Shown here in pieces: positions 25,608 through 34,693 of a stretch of DNA of 61,759 nucleotides. Numbering within the stretch: the first letter of the stretch is position 1; the number at the start of each line of letters is the position of its first letter. The notes under the pieces were generated by a model. That model was not told where the DNA came from. It worked only from the letters and a program-made list of their open reading frames with translations, and made no database searches. A program made the position numbers and the translations under genes. The DNA comes from an uncultured Eubacterium sp. (lineage in GTDB: Bacteria; Bacillota; Clostridia; Lachnospirales; Lachnospiraceae), in contig CAKRGX010000012.1 of the NCBI GenBank assembly GCA_934338065.1, positions 1 to 61,759 on the forward strand, written 5' to 3'.

Positions 25608-26192
25608 TTATTCTTCTGCAGATGCCTCTTCCTCATCAGCCGGCTCTTCATTATGACTTGCAAGAATACTTACAATCGGTGCATCCAGTTCAACATGAAG
25701 ATCAACCTTGCCACTCTTGGCCATATCAAGATCTCCAACTCTCAAAGTATCACCTAATCTCAATGTGCTGCAGTCAATCTCAACCTTTTCAACAAGGTTC
25801 TCAGGTGTCGCCTTATATGGAATCTCTTCCAAAAGCTGTTCCAGTACACCTTCTGTCACTTTCTCTTTATTCAGCAAAATGACTTCCGCAACGGAATGTA
25901 CTTTCTCACCTTTTACCAAAGCCTGGAAATCCATTTCAAGAATCTGATGATCCATTGCCCGGTAATCAAGCTCTTTGATCAGAACATCATATGTCTTTCC
26001 TTCCAGTTCAAGATAAAGCTGGCTTCCTTTCATGCACTCTCTCTGAATTCTCTCTGCCTCCTGCTTGTCAATCTGCAGCGGGATCGAACCCTCAATCTCC
26101 TTGCCAAAAAGGTTACCTGTCACATAGCCTTCTCTTCTCAGCTTCTTAGCCTTTGTTTCCATGTTTCTTCTTTGTACTCTTAAAGTAGTCAT
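25608..26192 (-). CDS. rplY: 50S ribosomal protein L25/general stress protein Ctc
   Basis: 194 residues, the long Ctc-type form. The N-terminal 5S rRNA-binding domain contains RREGYVTGNLFGKEIEGSIPL and a beta-barrel TL5 domain follows (EQLLEEIPYKATPENLVEKV). The C-terminus is acidic (PADEEEASAEE). The ATG at 26192 has GGAGG 9 bases upstream. Single-gene transcript with its own promoter. Confidence 0.94.
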   Translation of the reverse strand: MTTLRVQRRNMETKAKKLRREGYVTGNLFGKEIEGSIPLQIDKQEAERIQRECMKGSQLYLELEGKTYDVLIKELDYRAMDHQILEMDFQALVKGEKVHSVAEVILLNKEKVTEGVLEQLLEEIPYKATPENLVEKVEIDCSTLRLGDTLRVGDLDMAKSGKVDLHVELDAPIVSILASHNEEPADEEEASAEE

Positions 26193-26302
26193 TTGTCTTT
26201 TCCTCCATTCATACAAATTGATAACATAGGGAAGTTTGCGGAATGTCGATATTAAATTGGCGTTTCGTTTCTCTTGTTATTCTCATTTTTTGTTGCAACT
26301 CT

Positions 26303-26331
26303 GTTATAGCACTATTTAAAAAAAACGTCAA
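26303..26331 (-). promoter_or_regulatory. rplY promoter
   Basis: On the minus strand TTGACG (26331-26326), 17 bases, TATAAC (26308-26303). It leaves a leader of about 105 bases before rplY. The 26193-26558 intergenic stretch otherwise holds only this promoter and that of putP. Confidence 0.65.
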
Positions 26332-26457
26332 CCCCTTTTTTACGGAGTATAAATTCTCACCATTTCTAACATTTTTTATTTTAATATCAAGCATAACCAG
26401 TCTATTTATATTTGTCAAAAAAACGATGGCCGGCGCAAAACAGACGCCAATGTTCTA

Positions 26458-26487
26458 TTTACACTATGCCATCTTATATGTTATACT
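26458..26487 (+). promoter_or_regulatory. putP promoter candidate
   Basis: TTTACA (26458-26463), 18 bases, TATACT (26482-26487), about 70 bases before the putP start. Confidence 0.5.
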
Positions 26488-26558
26488 AGAGTTCAAAAGG
26501 GAAAATTTACAATTTCCTATTAAAATGATGCGGCTAGCACTCGAGAAAGGGGATTATT

Positions 26559-28082
26559 ATGTCCGGAAGTACAATTGCTATTTTGATAGCATTTGCATGT
26601 TACTTATGTATTATGATTTTTATTGGAGTCAATTCCATGCGAAAGACCAACAACACGGAAGATTATTTTCTTGGTGGACGTGGTCTGAACAGCTGGGTCG
26701 CTGCTCTGTCTGCACAGGCATCGGATATGAGTGGATGGCTTTTGATGGGACTGCCTGGTTCAATCTATGCACTGGGTACCGGTCAGGCATGGATTGCCAT
26801 AGGATTATTTATTGGTACTGCTCTTAACTGGTTATGTATCGCCAAACGATTACGGCGTTACACGATCGTCGCAAACAATTCTTTAACATTACCGGAATTT
26901 TTCGAAAATCGTTTTCATGACAAAAAGAAGATTCTTCTTGGTATATCTTCTATTGTTATCGTTATTTTCTTCCTTGTATATACTGCGTCTGCATTAGCTT
27001 CAGGTGGAAAGCTATTCAACATGGTATTTGGTGTTGACTATCACATTGCCTTAGCTATCGGTGCGATTGTAATTCTTACTTACACGTTTCTTGGCGGATT
27101 CCTTGCCGTATGTACAACCGACTTCATTCAAGGTACAATGATGCTGATTGCTTTACTTGTTGTTCCGATTGCTGCTTATCATATGATTGGTACTGACCTG
27201 GGTACAGCTGTGGTAAATTCCGGCGTGGCAAGTTCCGATTACATGAGCCTGTTTTCAAATGGTGGGAAACCATATTCATTTGTTGATATTATTTCCCAGC
27301 TTGCATGGGGACTCGGTTATTGCGGTATGCCACACATTCTTGTTCGTTTTATGGCAATCCGCAACGAAAAAGAAATCAAAAAATCCAGCACGATTGCCAT
27401 TGTATGGGTTGCCGTTTCATTGTTCGCAGCCTGTGCTATTGGTGTTATCGGCCGTGCTTTCCTCGGTGGCGTACTGAAAGATAGTGAAAATGTATTTATC
27501 CAGATGATACAGCATGTATTTTCAAGCAATATCGTTCTGATTTTTATCGGAGGCCTGTTCTTATGTGGAATTCTGGCAGCTATTATGTCAACGGCTGACT
27601 CACAGCTTCTTGTCTGTGCATCTTCCGTATCCAAAGACATTTATAAAAATATATTAAAACCGGAATCTAACGATAAAAAAGTATTAAAGGTCAGCCGCAT
27701 TACCGTTCTCGTTGTTGCTGTACTTGCTTTTCTTATTGCGTGGAATCCGAACAGCAGTATTATGAATCTGGTTTCCGATGCCTGGGCAGGACTTGGTTCC
27801 GCATTTGGTCCACTTGTTGTCTGCTCCTTGTTCTGGAAACGAACCAATCTTCCGGGTGCCGTAGCCGGTATCCTGTCTGGCGGATTGTTTGTCATCATCT
27901 GGGATTATCTTCCGATAATAAACGGAGACACACTTTATGCTGCTACAGGAATCTATTCACTATTACTTGGTTTCTTCATCAGTCTGGCATGTATCGTGAT
28001 CGTCAGCCTTTGCACAAAGAAACCGGATCAGGAAATCTTAGATGAATTTGAAGAGGTAAATAACTATGTAGAACAAGCATAA
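26559..28082 (+). CDS. putP: sodium/proline symporter
   Basis: 507 residues, solute:sodium symporter family with about 13 membrane helices. NNTEDYFLGGRGLNSWVAAL and ASDMSGWLLMGLPGSIYA match PutP, as do SQLAWGLGYCGMPHILVRFMA (read in parts) and MSTADSQLLVCASS. Imports proline with sodium. It is followed by a 21-bp gap and an EAL-PocR signalling gene, probably on the same transcript. Confidence 0.94.
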   Translation: MSGSTIAILIAFACYLCIMIFIGVNSMRKTNNTEDYFLGGRGLNSWVAALSAQASDMSGWLLMGLPGSIYALGTGQAWIAIGLFIGTALNWLCIAKRLRRYTIVANNSLTLPEFFENRFHDKKKILLGISSIVIVIFFLVYTASALASGGKLFNMVFGVDYHIALAIGAIVILTYTFLGGFLAVCTTDFIQGTMMLIALLVVPIAAYHMIGTDLGTAVVNSGVASSDYMSLFSNGGKPYSFVDIISQLAWGLGYCGMPHILVRFMAIRNEKEIKKSSTIAIVWVAVSLFAACAIGVIGRAFLGGVLKDSENVFIQMIQHVFSSNIVLIFIGGLFLCGILAAIMSTADSQLLVCASSVSKDIYKNILKPESNDKKVLKVSRITVLVVAVLAFLIAWNPNSSIMNLVSDAWAGLGSAFGPLVVCSLFWKRTNLPGAVAGILSGGLFVIIWDYLPIINGDTLYAATGIYSLLLGFFISLACIVIVSLCTKKPDQEILDEFEEVNNYVEQA

Positions 28083-28103
28083 AACGCAAATGGAGGTTTG
28101 CAT

Positions 28104-30365
28104 ATGAAAGAGTCAACAATTAGGGCAGAAGCGGTACATCTTTTAACAGAGGCATACTATAAAGTACTTGCCATAAATCTGACTACCGATTCCCATGAGG
28201 AAATAAAAAAAAGCCCTATATCGTCTTCTGAAAAAACGTCAAGCAAAATATCCGAATGGTTTCATGACTTTGCATATTCCAACGAGATATACATAGATGA
28301 CCAAGAAAAATTTTTACGTTTCACATCACTGAACCACTTACGCAATTTGTTTGACAATGGCAAAACATATGCCTGTTGCCATTACCGGCGTAAAGTTGGA
28401 AATGATATGCGCTGGGTCTGCATGGAACTTATTCCTGCTCAGGAATACTCGTCCCGGCATCAGGAGATATTTTTATACATCAAAGATATTCATGATGAAT
28501 TTATTTCGATCATTAGTTCGAAGGATTTTGTTACCGGCGGCTTTAACCGTCACGGCTTTTTGCATGAAACCAAAAGTATACTGAATAATAGCAGTTCTGA
28601 GCAAAAGTTTGCTCTTGTTTTGTTTGACATAAGTGATTTTAAAGCAGTCAATGAGTACTTTGGTACCGAAGGCGGCGACTATCTTCTTCACAAAATATAC
28701 AAGAAGCTTCGTTCATCCGCACTACATCCACTGATTATCGGGCGCATGTATGGTGACCATTTCTTATGTCTGGTTGAACAAAAAAACGTAACAGAGGATA
28801 CCGTAACAAAATTATGTAAAATTTCTTTTTCACATGGCGAAAAATCTCTTAACATCAGTTTAACCTGTGGAATTTATAACATAGAAGATACCTCTGTGAA
28901 TGTTGGCACCATGTGTGACTATGCAGAGCTGGCAAAAAAAAGTATTGTGGATCTGTACCTTCAGCCTTATGCTGTCTTTGACAGCAGTATGCGGATTGAC
29001 TACATTGTTCAATCGGAAGTACGCGGACGGACACTGAAGGCATTGGATAATAATGAGTTTCACGTTTATTTTCAACCCATCTACGATGCACGGACCGGGG
29101 AGCTCGCTTCTGCTGAAGCACTGATCCGTTGGGAGTATCCGGGCAAAGGACTGATCTCTCCTGCCATTTTTATTCCAGCATTAGAAGAAAGCGGCCACAT
29201 ATCGAAGCTTGACCACTTCGTAGCCAACCATGTTGCCCAATTTCTTAAAGACCGGGCAGACCAAGGTAAAACAACTATTCCTATTTCGGTTAATCTTTCC
29301 TGGATGGACTTTTATGATAAAAATATGATCAATTCTATTCTAGTGGAAGTACGTAACAACAAGAATCCAAACGTCCTGCCTCGTTTCGAGATTACTGAAA
29401 CTTCCTATGCGGCATTACATGGCCAGCATAATAATATGATAACGGCACTCCAGGAAGCAGGCGGCAAAGTGCTTCTTGATGATTTTGGAAGCGGCTATTC
29501 TTCCTTTAGTACATTACGTGACTACAACTTTGATATTGCTAAGCTGGATATGGGATTTATCCAGCAGCTTGGAAAGGGCAATCAGATCAAAAGTATTATC
29601 CATTCCATTATTGATATGTTCCATCACATGAATGTCAAAGTAATTGCGGAAGGAGTAGAAACTGAAGCACAATTAGATTTCTTACGCCGTCATGGATGTG
29701 ATTACATTCAGGGCTATTATTTTTCTAAACCACTTCCACAGGATGAGTTTGAAAAATTATTAGATGAAAATAAGAAGAAAGAAATTCCGGTAATTTCTTT
29801 GGTTGACATGAAGTTGACGGATCTGATTCCACGGGATATTTTACAGGAATTACAGGATTCCTTCTCTCATATGACAGGAATGGCAGCCATCACCACCGAT
29901 CGGAACGGTGTTCCCGTTACAAATCCTTCCAATTTTACAGACTTCTGCACAAAATACATCCGGGGGACAAAAGAAGGACTGAACCGATGCAACAAATGTG
30001 ACACGGAAGGTGCCAGAAAATCTCTCCAGGAAGGAAATGTTTACTGCTATGAATGTCATGCCGGTCTATTAGACTATGCCGCACCAATTATGGTAAACGG
30101 TGAACTTGTCGGACGCTTTCTGGGAGGACAGATTCTTAGCAAAAAGCCTGATCCGGGACATTACCGGACTCTGGCAGAAGAGCTTAATCTTGATCCCGGG
30201 GCATTTCTTGATTCCTTAAAAAGTATCACCATTATGGAACAGGAGAAAATAGATCAGGCGGCACAATTTTTCTTTACAACAGCTAATATTATATCCGAAA
30301 TCGCATATAACCGTCATATGCTGCAGAGGAAAAATATTGAGTTAGAATCAACTATAGAAAAATAA
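28104..30365 (+). CDS. GGDEF(degenerate)-EAL-PocR signalling protein
   Basis: 753 residues, no membrane segments. Residues 1-140 are an unassigned sensor-like region. About 150-305 is a GGDEF-like domain whose active site reads YGDHF, so cyclase activity is unlikely. About 310-555 is an EAL domain with ASAEALIRWEYPG, SVNLSW, FEITET, LLDDFGSGYSS, KLDMGF and EGVET kept, so c-di-GMP hydrolysis is likely. About 580-740 is a PocR ligand-binding domain with cysteines (NRCNKCDTEG, YCYECHAGLLDYAAPI). Start at 28104 is set by GGAGG 7 bases upstream. It probably links proline uptake or a bound small molecule to c-di-GMP; that link is inferred. Confidence 0.9.
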   Translation: MKESTIRAEAVHLLTEAYYKVLAINLTTDSHEEIKKSPISSSEKTSSKISEWFHDFAYSNEIYIDDQEKFLRFTSLNHLRNLFDNGKTYACCHYRRKVGNDMRWVCMELIPAQEYSSRHQEIFLYIKDIHDEFISIISSKDFVTGGFNRHGFLHETKSILNNSSSEQKFALVLFDISDFKAVNEYFGTEGGDYLLHKIYKKLRSSALHPLIIGRMYGDHFLCLVEQKNVTEDTVTKLCKISFSHGEKSLNISLTCGIYNIEDTSVNVGTMCDYAELAKKSIVDLYLQPYAVFDSSMRIDYIVQSEVRGRTLKALDNNEFHVYFQPIYDARTGELASAEALIRWEYPGKGLISPAIFIPALEESGHISKLDHFVANHVAQFLKDRADQGKTTIPISVNLSWMDFYDKNMINSILVEVRNNKNPNVLPRFEITETSYAALHGQHNNMITALQEAGGKVLLDDFGSGYSSFSTLRDYNFDIAKLDMGFIQQLGKGNQIKSIIHSIIDMFHHMNVKVIAEGVETEAQLDFLRRHGCDYIQGYYFSKPLPQDEFEKLLDENKKKEIPVISLVDMKLTDLIPRDILQELQDSFSHMTGMAAITTDRNGVPVTNPSNFTDFCTKYIRGTKEGLNRCNKCDTEGARKSLQEGNVYCYECHAGLLDYAAPIMVNGELVGRFLGGQILSKKPDPGHYRTLAEELNLDPGAFLDSLKSITIMEQEKIDQAAQFFFTTANIISEIAYNRHMLQRKNIELESTIEK

Positions 30366-30387
30366 AGATATTATTTTGGTCTTACAA

Positions 30388-30415
30388 GGGGTGCCGATTT
30401 TGTGCACCCCTTTTT
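30388..30415 (+). terminator. terminator after the EAL-PocR gene
   Basis: GGGGTGC (30388-30394) pairs with GCACCCC (30404-30410), followed by TTTTT. Read from the minus strand it could also follow the convergent gene ending at 30421. Confidence 0.88.
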
Positions 30416-30420
30416 GATCT

Positions 30421-32385
30421 TTATCTGACAAGGTCACAGTCCCAGTAATCACCAACAAATCCCTCTATAATACTGGCCCCCGCCCATGGCATAAGAGCAA
30501 ACCAGGTACTTGCCGGACTTCCATCCGGATATGTTTCTACAACAAGTCCTTCGCTATAGCAAAAACGTTCCGACATCCAGCCTCTTTTTCCATATCCATA
30601 TTCTCCTTCATATGTATTATATGTCTGGCATCCCCACGCAGCAGTATCGCGCATACGGCTTAACACATACTCATCCCCGGTCTTATCATAATAATATAAC
30701 ATTTCATCTACAATCGTGCTCGACATTGGATGAATGTGAGGATTCGCTGTCGATGTCACACTTCCTCCACAACTCGACCAGCCAATCTCACTTAGTGGCG
30801 GAATCTGTACCGGAGAATTATACATGAACTTGAACGTAAATTCATAATCCAATCCCGCTTTCATATGATGCAGATATTTCTCCTGCTGTGTCAGATCATA
30901 AAGATATCTCACCGCTCTTATATAGGCAAGAACTCCCTCCGAATCAACAGCCTTATCCGTATCAAGCGGCGCACCATAACACTCCACTCTTCTTACAAAC
31001 TTATCATAATAATGCTGTTCACTGCGCTGTGCCTGTTCCAGATAGCTTTTGTCCCCGGTTATCTGCATATAATAAGCAATTGCAGCCAGACACCAAGCTC
31101 CAGACATAGAATCATATTCCAGCCCGGAACCATCTTCTTCGGAAAAAACAAAAGGAAATTCCCCGGCTGAGTTTTTATTCTCATCAAATACACGCAAAAC
31201 CGGTTTGACAAATTCCAGCCACTCTTTATGCTCCTTATCGTTTAATTTCTTTTCATAGTAATAAGCTTTTAATATATAATACATAGCCTGTCCTGCAAGG
31301 TATGCGGAGTGTCCTCCCGTATGCATATTCTGGAACCACCACCCATGTATGCTCCAAACACCATCCGTTACAGCATCATAGGGAAGTCCGGATGCCTTAT
31401 TCATACAATTTTCAACAATCCTATTGATACATGCCAATGCCTGCTCATACATGGTCTTATCCCCAAGCCTTGTACCGGCAAGCAGCATGGGAACCGCTAC
31501 CGACAGCCCATTGGTCCACGAAAGAGAGCCCAATTTATTATAGGTAAAGGTTCCATCCGGCTGATCCCATACAAAACCGGAATAGCACTTTTCATCTTCC
31601 AGCCAGGCGTATTCTGATATTGCACCGGCTATATCCTTTACTGCCACCTTCCGGTCAATCCCCTGTATCCTACGAGGCGGTTCGTGATAGGCTGAATAAA
31701 TATGAATAAAGGCTTTGTGTATCGCCGTCTCATCTTCCCCTTCATAATCATACACGTTCATATGAACATGGACAGATTCTCCCACATTTAATGAAACACA
31801 ATTTTCTTTATTCAGGGTATAATTATTTATAATCGTTGTTGACTGGACAAAAAGCCAAGGCGCATTCTCATATCCCAATGTATATCCAACGCTGGCACCA
31901 TCCCGGATACTGCAGCAATATCCGGCATAATAATCCAGTTCACCGTTTTTGTCTACATAATACGGCTTTGCATCGAATCCGTACACATGACCCTCATCAT
32001 AGATCAGTGCTGCCGGCATCGCAAGCCTGTCCCCGCGTACCATCCAATGATCGGAAGCCGGAAGTGACGGCTCTCCTTTTCGGATCCTCGGATATTTGCG
32101 CGGCACATCAATTGGAGCTTCACCTCTGTTTGTTCCGTACATGAACCCGGGCATATAAAAACGTGGATTGTCTGCTTTATTTTTTACATTAAACTGCACG
32201 ACACCACGCCATATTTGTTCTGACATATTCGTTACGGTTATATCCAACCCATATGGATTCTCCGGGGTCCCCTCTCCCCCTTTCCAGTCAAGGTCAAATT
32301 GTAGTACTTCCGCTGCCTGATCATATTTTCCCGTTAATCCTGCCTGATCGTACGATCTGGCAAGACATAAAATATCTGGTTTCAT
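30421..32385 (-). CDS. putative (alpha/alpha)6-barrel glycosidase-like protein, unassigned family
   Basis: 654 residues, no signal peptide, so probably cytoplasmic. The first 240 residues look like a beta-sandwich (PENPYGLDITVTNMSEQIW, and so on). Residues about 260-650 show repeated aromatic-rich helices (GHSAYLAGQAMYYILKAYYY, YDSMSGAWCLAAIAYYMQIT, SEGVLAYIRAVRYLYDLTQ), typical of six-hairpin glycosidases. I do not recognise the family. A terminator is shared with the previous gene. The substrate may be a plant or host glycan fragment, but nothing in the sequence proves it. Confidence 0.6.
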   Translation of the reverse strand: MKPDILCLARSYDQAGLTGKYDQAAEVLQFDLDWKGGEGTPENPYGLDITVTNMSEQIWRGVVQFNVKNKADNPRFYMPGFMYGTNRGEAPIDVPRKYPRIRKGEPSLPASDHWMVRGDRLAMPAALIYDEGHVYGFDAKPYYVDKNGELDYYAGYCCSIRDGASVGYTLGYENAPWLFVQSTTIINNYTLNKENCVSLNVGESVHVHMNVYDYEGEDETAIHKAFIHIYSAYHEPPRRIQGIDRKVAVKDIAGAISEYAWLEDEKCYSGFVWDQPDGTFTYNKLGSLSWTNGLSVAVPMLLAGTRLGDKTMYEQALACINRIVENCMNKASGLPYDAVTDGVWSIHGWWFQNMHTGGHSAYLAGQAMYYILKAYYYEKKLNDKEHKEWLEFVKPVLRVFDENKNSAGEFPFVFSEEDGSGLEYDSMSGAWCLAAIAYYMQITGDKSYLEQAQRSEQHYYDKFVRRVECYGAPLDTDKAVDSEGVLAYIRAVRYLYDLTQQEKYLHHMKAGLDYEFTFKFMYNSPVQIPPLSEIGWSSCGGSVTSTANPHIHPMSSTIVDEMLYYYDKTGDEYVLSRMRDTAAWGCQTYNTYEGEYGYGKRGWMSERFCYSEGLVVETYPDGSPASTWFALMPWAGASIIEGFVGDYWDCDLVR

Positions 32386-32428
32386 AGCCTGTCTCCTCCT
32401 TGTTTATTGTCCTTTATTTTATCATATA

Positions 32429-32457
32429 TATATACGCTTCACCATATTGATTTTCAA
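32429..32457 (-). promoter_or_regulatory. promoter before the putative glycosidase
   Basis: On the minus strand TTGAAA (32457-32452), 17 bases, TATATA (32434-32429), in the 110-base gap behind the Big2 gene. Confidence 0.45.
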
Positions 32458-32463
32458 CATGTT

Positions 32464-32479
32464 CCCAATTTCTCCCCAC
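32464..32479 (-). repeat. 16-bp inverted repeat, 3' arm after the Big2 stop codon
   Basis: Plus strand CCCAATTTCTCCCCAC, exact reverse complement of 33549-33564. On the mRNA of the Big2 gene this is GTGGGGAGAAATTGGG, 15 bases after the stop codon. See the finding on 5'/3' UTR pairing. Confidence 0.85.
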
Positions 32480-32494
32480 TTACACCAACAACTA

Positions 32495-33529
32495 TTATAC
32501 CGTTACACGAACATGACAGCTCTCTCTGGCACCATCTTCTGACGCATAAATATAGCAGGTTCCTTTTTTCCTTGCTTTTATCTTACCCTTACTGCTGACA
32601 CTGGCAACACTTGATTTACTACTCTTCCATGTCACATCATTTCCGGAAGTTACCGATACCGTCAGATTCAGCATTTTTCCTTTTTTTAGTGAAACAGAAG
32701 TTTTGTTCAACCGGATTACCGGCGGTTTCACCGTAACCTGACACTCACTCGTCACTCCATCCACAGATGCCGTTATAACTGCCGTTCCATGTTTCATTGC
32801 TGTTACAGTTCCTGCCTCATTGACCCGAGCAACACTTTTTTTATTTGATTTCCATGTCACCTTTCTTCCGGAAGAAACCTTAACGTCTAATAGTATACTC
32901 TGCCTGCGGTACAAGGTCACTTGTCTATTCTCTAACTGAATCTTCGGTTTTTTGACTGTAACGCGGCATACTCCCGTACTTCCATCTGCTTTTGCCGTAA
33001 TTGTAGTCTCTCCAGGCTTCATGGCACGGAGCTTTCCTCGTTCATCAATTGATGCTACACTTGACTTCTGTGACTTCCACATAACAGAAGATCCATTTGA
33101 AGTCGATGCACTAAGTGATGTTGTCGTTCCATTTTCCATCGTAATATTTGTCGCAGATAATGTAATTTTTGTTCTCTCTACCGTTACGGTACAGCTTGCT
33201 TCACCACCGGATACTTTTCCCGTAATCTTGCATGTTCCTGCTTTCTTCGCCGTAACTTTACCATATGTATTAACACTTGCAATAGAAGACTGACTGCTTT
33301 TCCATATAACTCGTTTTGCATTTGTTGCTACTCCAACGAGATAAAAACTCTGTCCAATCTTCAGAGTCCTATGATAACACGATAAAGCAACAAGGGAATA
33401 CCCGGATGCCTGTGCGATATTATACTGTATCGGAATGTTCATGGTGATAAACACCAATGTAAGAAGAATAGCCATACATCTTCGTTTCACTATTCTCTGA
33501 ATGTTGAAATAATCAGATATATCTTTCAT
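32495..33529 (-). CDS. secreted protein with four Big2 (bacterial Ig-like) repeats
   Basis: 344 residues. Signal peptide near residues 15-41 (CMAILLTLVFITMNIPIQ). Four Ig-like group 2 domains of about 75 residues follow, each with the pattern VTWKSxxxSVAxV, a central GxVTAxKxGT and an end such as CQVTVK. Such domains mediate adhesion or present surface proteins; no anchor signal (LPxTG) is seen. GGGAGGAGG lies 9 bases before the ATG. Its 5' and 3' flanks carry a 16-bp inverted repeat pair. Confidence 0.88.
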   Translation of the reverse strand: MKDISDYFNIQRIVKRRCMAILLTLVFITMNIPIQYNIAQASGYSLVALSCYHRTLKIGQSFYLVGVATNAKRVIWKSSQSSIASVNTYGKVTAKKAGTCKITGKVSGGEASCTVTVERTKITLSATNITMENGTTTSLSASTSNGSSVMWKSQKSSVASIDERGKLRAMKPGETTITAKADGSTGVCRVTVKKPKIQLENRQVTLYRRQSILLDVKVSSGRKVTWKSNKKSVARVNEAGTVTAMKHGTAVITASVDGVTSECQVTVKPPVIRLNKTSVSLKKGKMLNLTVSVTSGNDVTWKSSKSSVASVSSKGKIKARKKGTCYIYASEDGARESCHVRVTV

Positions 33530-33548
33530 ATAAGAATTCCTCCTCCCT

Positions 33549-33564
33549 GTGGGGAGAAATTGGG
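33549..33564 (-). repeat. 16-bp inverted repeat, 5' arm at the Big2 transcript start
   Basis: Plus strand GTGGGGAGAAATTGGG. On the Big2 mRNA it reads CCCAATTTCTCCCCAC at the predicted +1 region, next to the ribosome binding site GGGAGGAGG, with which its CTCCC can pair (33552-33556 with 33543-33547). Confidence 0.85.
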
Positions 33565-33571
33565 TAAAGGT

Positions 33572-33600
33572 AATATAACATAGGTCTGAGGATTTTGCAA
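33572..33600 (-). promoter_or_regulatory. Big2 gene promoter
   Basis: On the minus strand TTGCAA (33600-33595), 17 bases, TATATT (33577-33572). Transcription would start near 33565, at the outer edge of the inverted repeat. Confidence 0.65.
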
Positions 33601-33641
33601 GGGAATTTATTGAAAAGTTTCTTTATAATGTTTGAAAAAAT

Positions 33642-33670
33642 ATTGACTTTTTCTTTGCCATTCCCCATAA
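33642..33670 (+). promoter_or_regulatory. Rpn nuclease gene promoter
   Basis: TTGACT (33642-33647), 17 bases, CATAAT (33665-33670). Start expected near 33677, just before the 5' arm of the Rpn inverted repeat. Divergent from the Big2 promoter 42 bases away. Confidence 0.65.
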
Positions 33671-33680
33671 TAAGAAGCAG

Positions 33681-33699
33681 GGTTTGTGTGTTCTCCCAT
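33681..33699 (+). repeat. inverted repeat, 5' arm in the Rpn gene leader
   Basis: GGTTTGTGTGTTC (33681-33693) then TCCCAT; reverse complement of 34694-34710 apart from one bulged T. The CTCCCA part (33693-33698) can instead pair with TGGGAG (33702-33707), which holds the ribosome binding site. Confidence 0.8.
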
Positions 33700-33715
33700 C
33701 GTGGGAGGGAAACAA

Positions 33716-34678
33716 ATGAACGAAACAAATCGGGGAAAACCGGGAGAAACAGCCGGGTCCGCATCTGTGATCAAAGCACCTGTGCGGCGGAATTTCAAAG
33801 ACACGGTTTTCCGAAAACTCTTTAATAACAAGCAGGAACTTCTGGAACTCTATAACGCTTTAAATGATTCTGATTATCAAAATCCGGATGATATCGAGAT
33901 CATCACTCTGGATAATGCCCTGTTTTTCAAAATGAAAAATGACGTAGCCTTTCTGATCAACACCAACGAAATGTGTCTGGTGGAACACAGCAGCACGGTC
34001 TGTCTGAATTATCCGCTGCGGGGACTGCTCTATCTGGCAAAGGAATACGAATCTATCATTAAAATGAGAAATGTAAACATTCTCCAGTACTCACTGGTGA
34101 AGATCCCGACGCCAAAGTGTATCGTTCTCTATAACGGACAATTGCCCCGTCCGGAACGAGAGACGCTTCGTCTGTCCGATGCCTTTGAAAACAGGGAGGT
34201 TGAGCCGTGTCTGGAAATGACCGTCGAGATTCTCAACATCAATCTTGGGAAAAACTCCAAACTCTTAAACTCTTGTAAAACGCTCGGTGACTATGCTATA
34301 CTGGTATCAAAGATACGTGGCTTTATGCAGCAGACAGAAGATCTCGCGCAGGCGATCCGGTTAGCCGTGGACAGCTGCATTGAGCAGGATTGCCTGAGAG
34401 ATTTTCTGATACGCAACCGAGTGGAGGTGGAATCCATGCTTTTGTCAGAGGGAACCGTAGAGGAATACGTTGACAGTATGTATGAGGAGATTGACCGGAT
34501 CAAGCAGGAGCTGTCTGATACAAGACAGAAAATAGCGGATGCTGACCAACAAATGGCAGATATGCAGGAAGTTTTGGAACAAAAAGATGTATCCTTGAGA
34601 CAGAAAGACGCTTCGCTGAAACAGAAAGATGCAGAAATCAAGAGACTAAAAGCATTATTGGTAACAAAAGACAGCTAA
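33716..34678 (+). CDS. Rpn family recombination-promoting nuclease / PD-(D/E)XK transposase-like protein
   Basis: 320 residues. The N-terminal region RRNFKDTVFRKLFNNKQELLELYNAL and the later block DVAFLINTNEMCLVEHSS match Rpn/transposase_31-type proteins, with the glutamate of LVEHSS in the catalytic place. The last 75 residues are a coiled coil with a direct repeat (EQKDVSLRQKDASLKQKDA). Start at 33716 with GGGAGG upstream, embedded in a hairpin. Local base composition is somewhat richer in G+C than the neighbours, a possible sign of transfer. Family members act on DNA and are often in many copies. Confidence 0.8.
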   Translation: MNETNRGKPGETAGSASVIKAPVRRNFKDTVFRKLFNNKQELLELYNALNDSDYQNPDDIEIITLDNALFFKMKNDVAFLINTNEMCLVEHSSTVCLNYPLRGLLYLAKEYESIIKMRNVNILQYSLVKIPTPKCIVLYNGQLPRPERETLRLSDAFENREVEPCLEMTVEILNINLGKNSKLLNSCKTLGDYAILVSKIRGFMQQTEDLAQAIRLAVDSCIEQDCLRDFLIRNRVEVESMLLSEGTVEEYVDSMYEEIDRIKQELSDTRQKIADADQQMADMQEVLEQKDVSLRQKDASLKQKDAEIKRLKALLVTKDS

Positions 34679-34693
34679 GCACATAACAACAAA

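Noticed and set aside
28500..29000. Active diguanylate cyclase in the EAL-PocR protein
   Set aside because: The signature reads YGDHF instead of GGDEF, so synthesis activity is unlikely.
34560..34650. Short direct repeat in the Rpn gene as a CRISPR-like array
   Set aside because: It is an in-frame coiled-coil heptad repeat (QKDxSLK), with no spacers.
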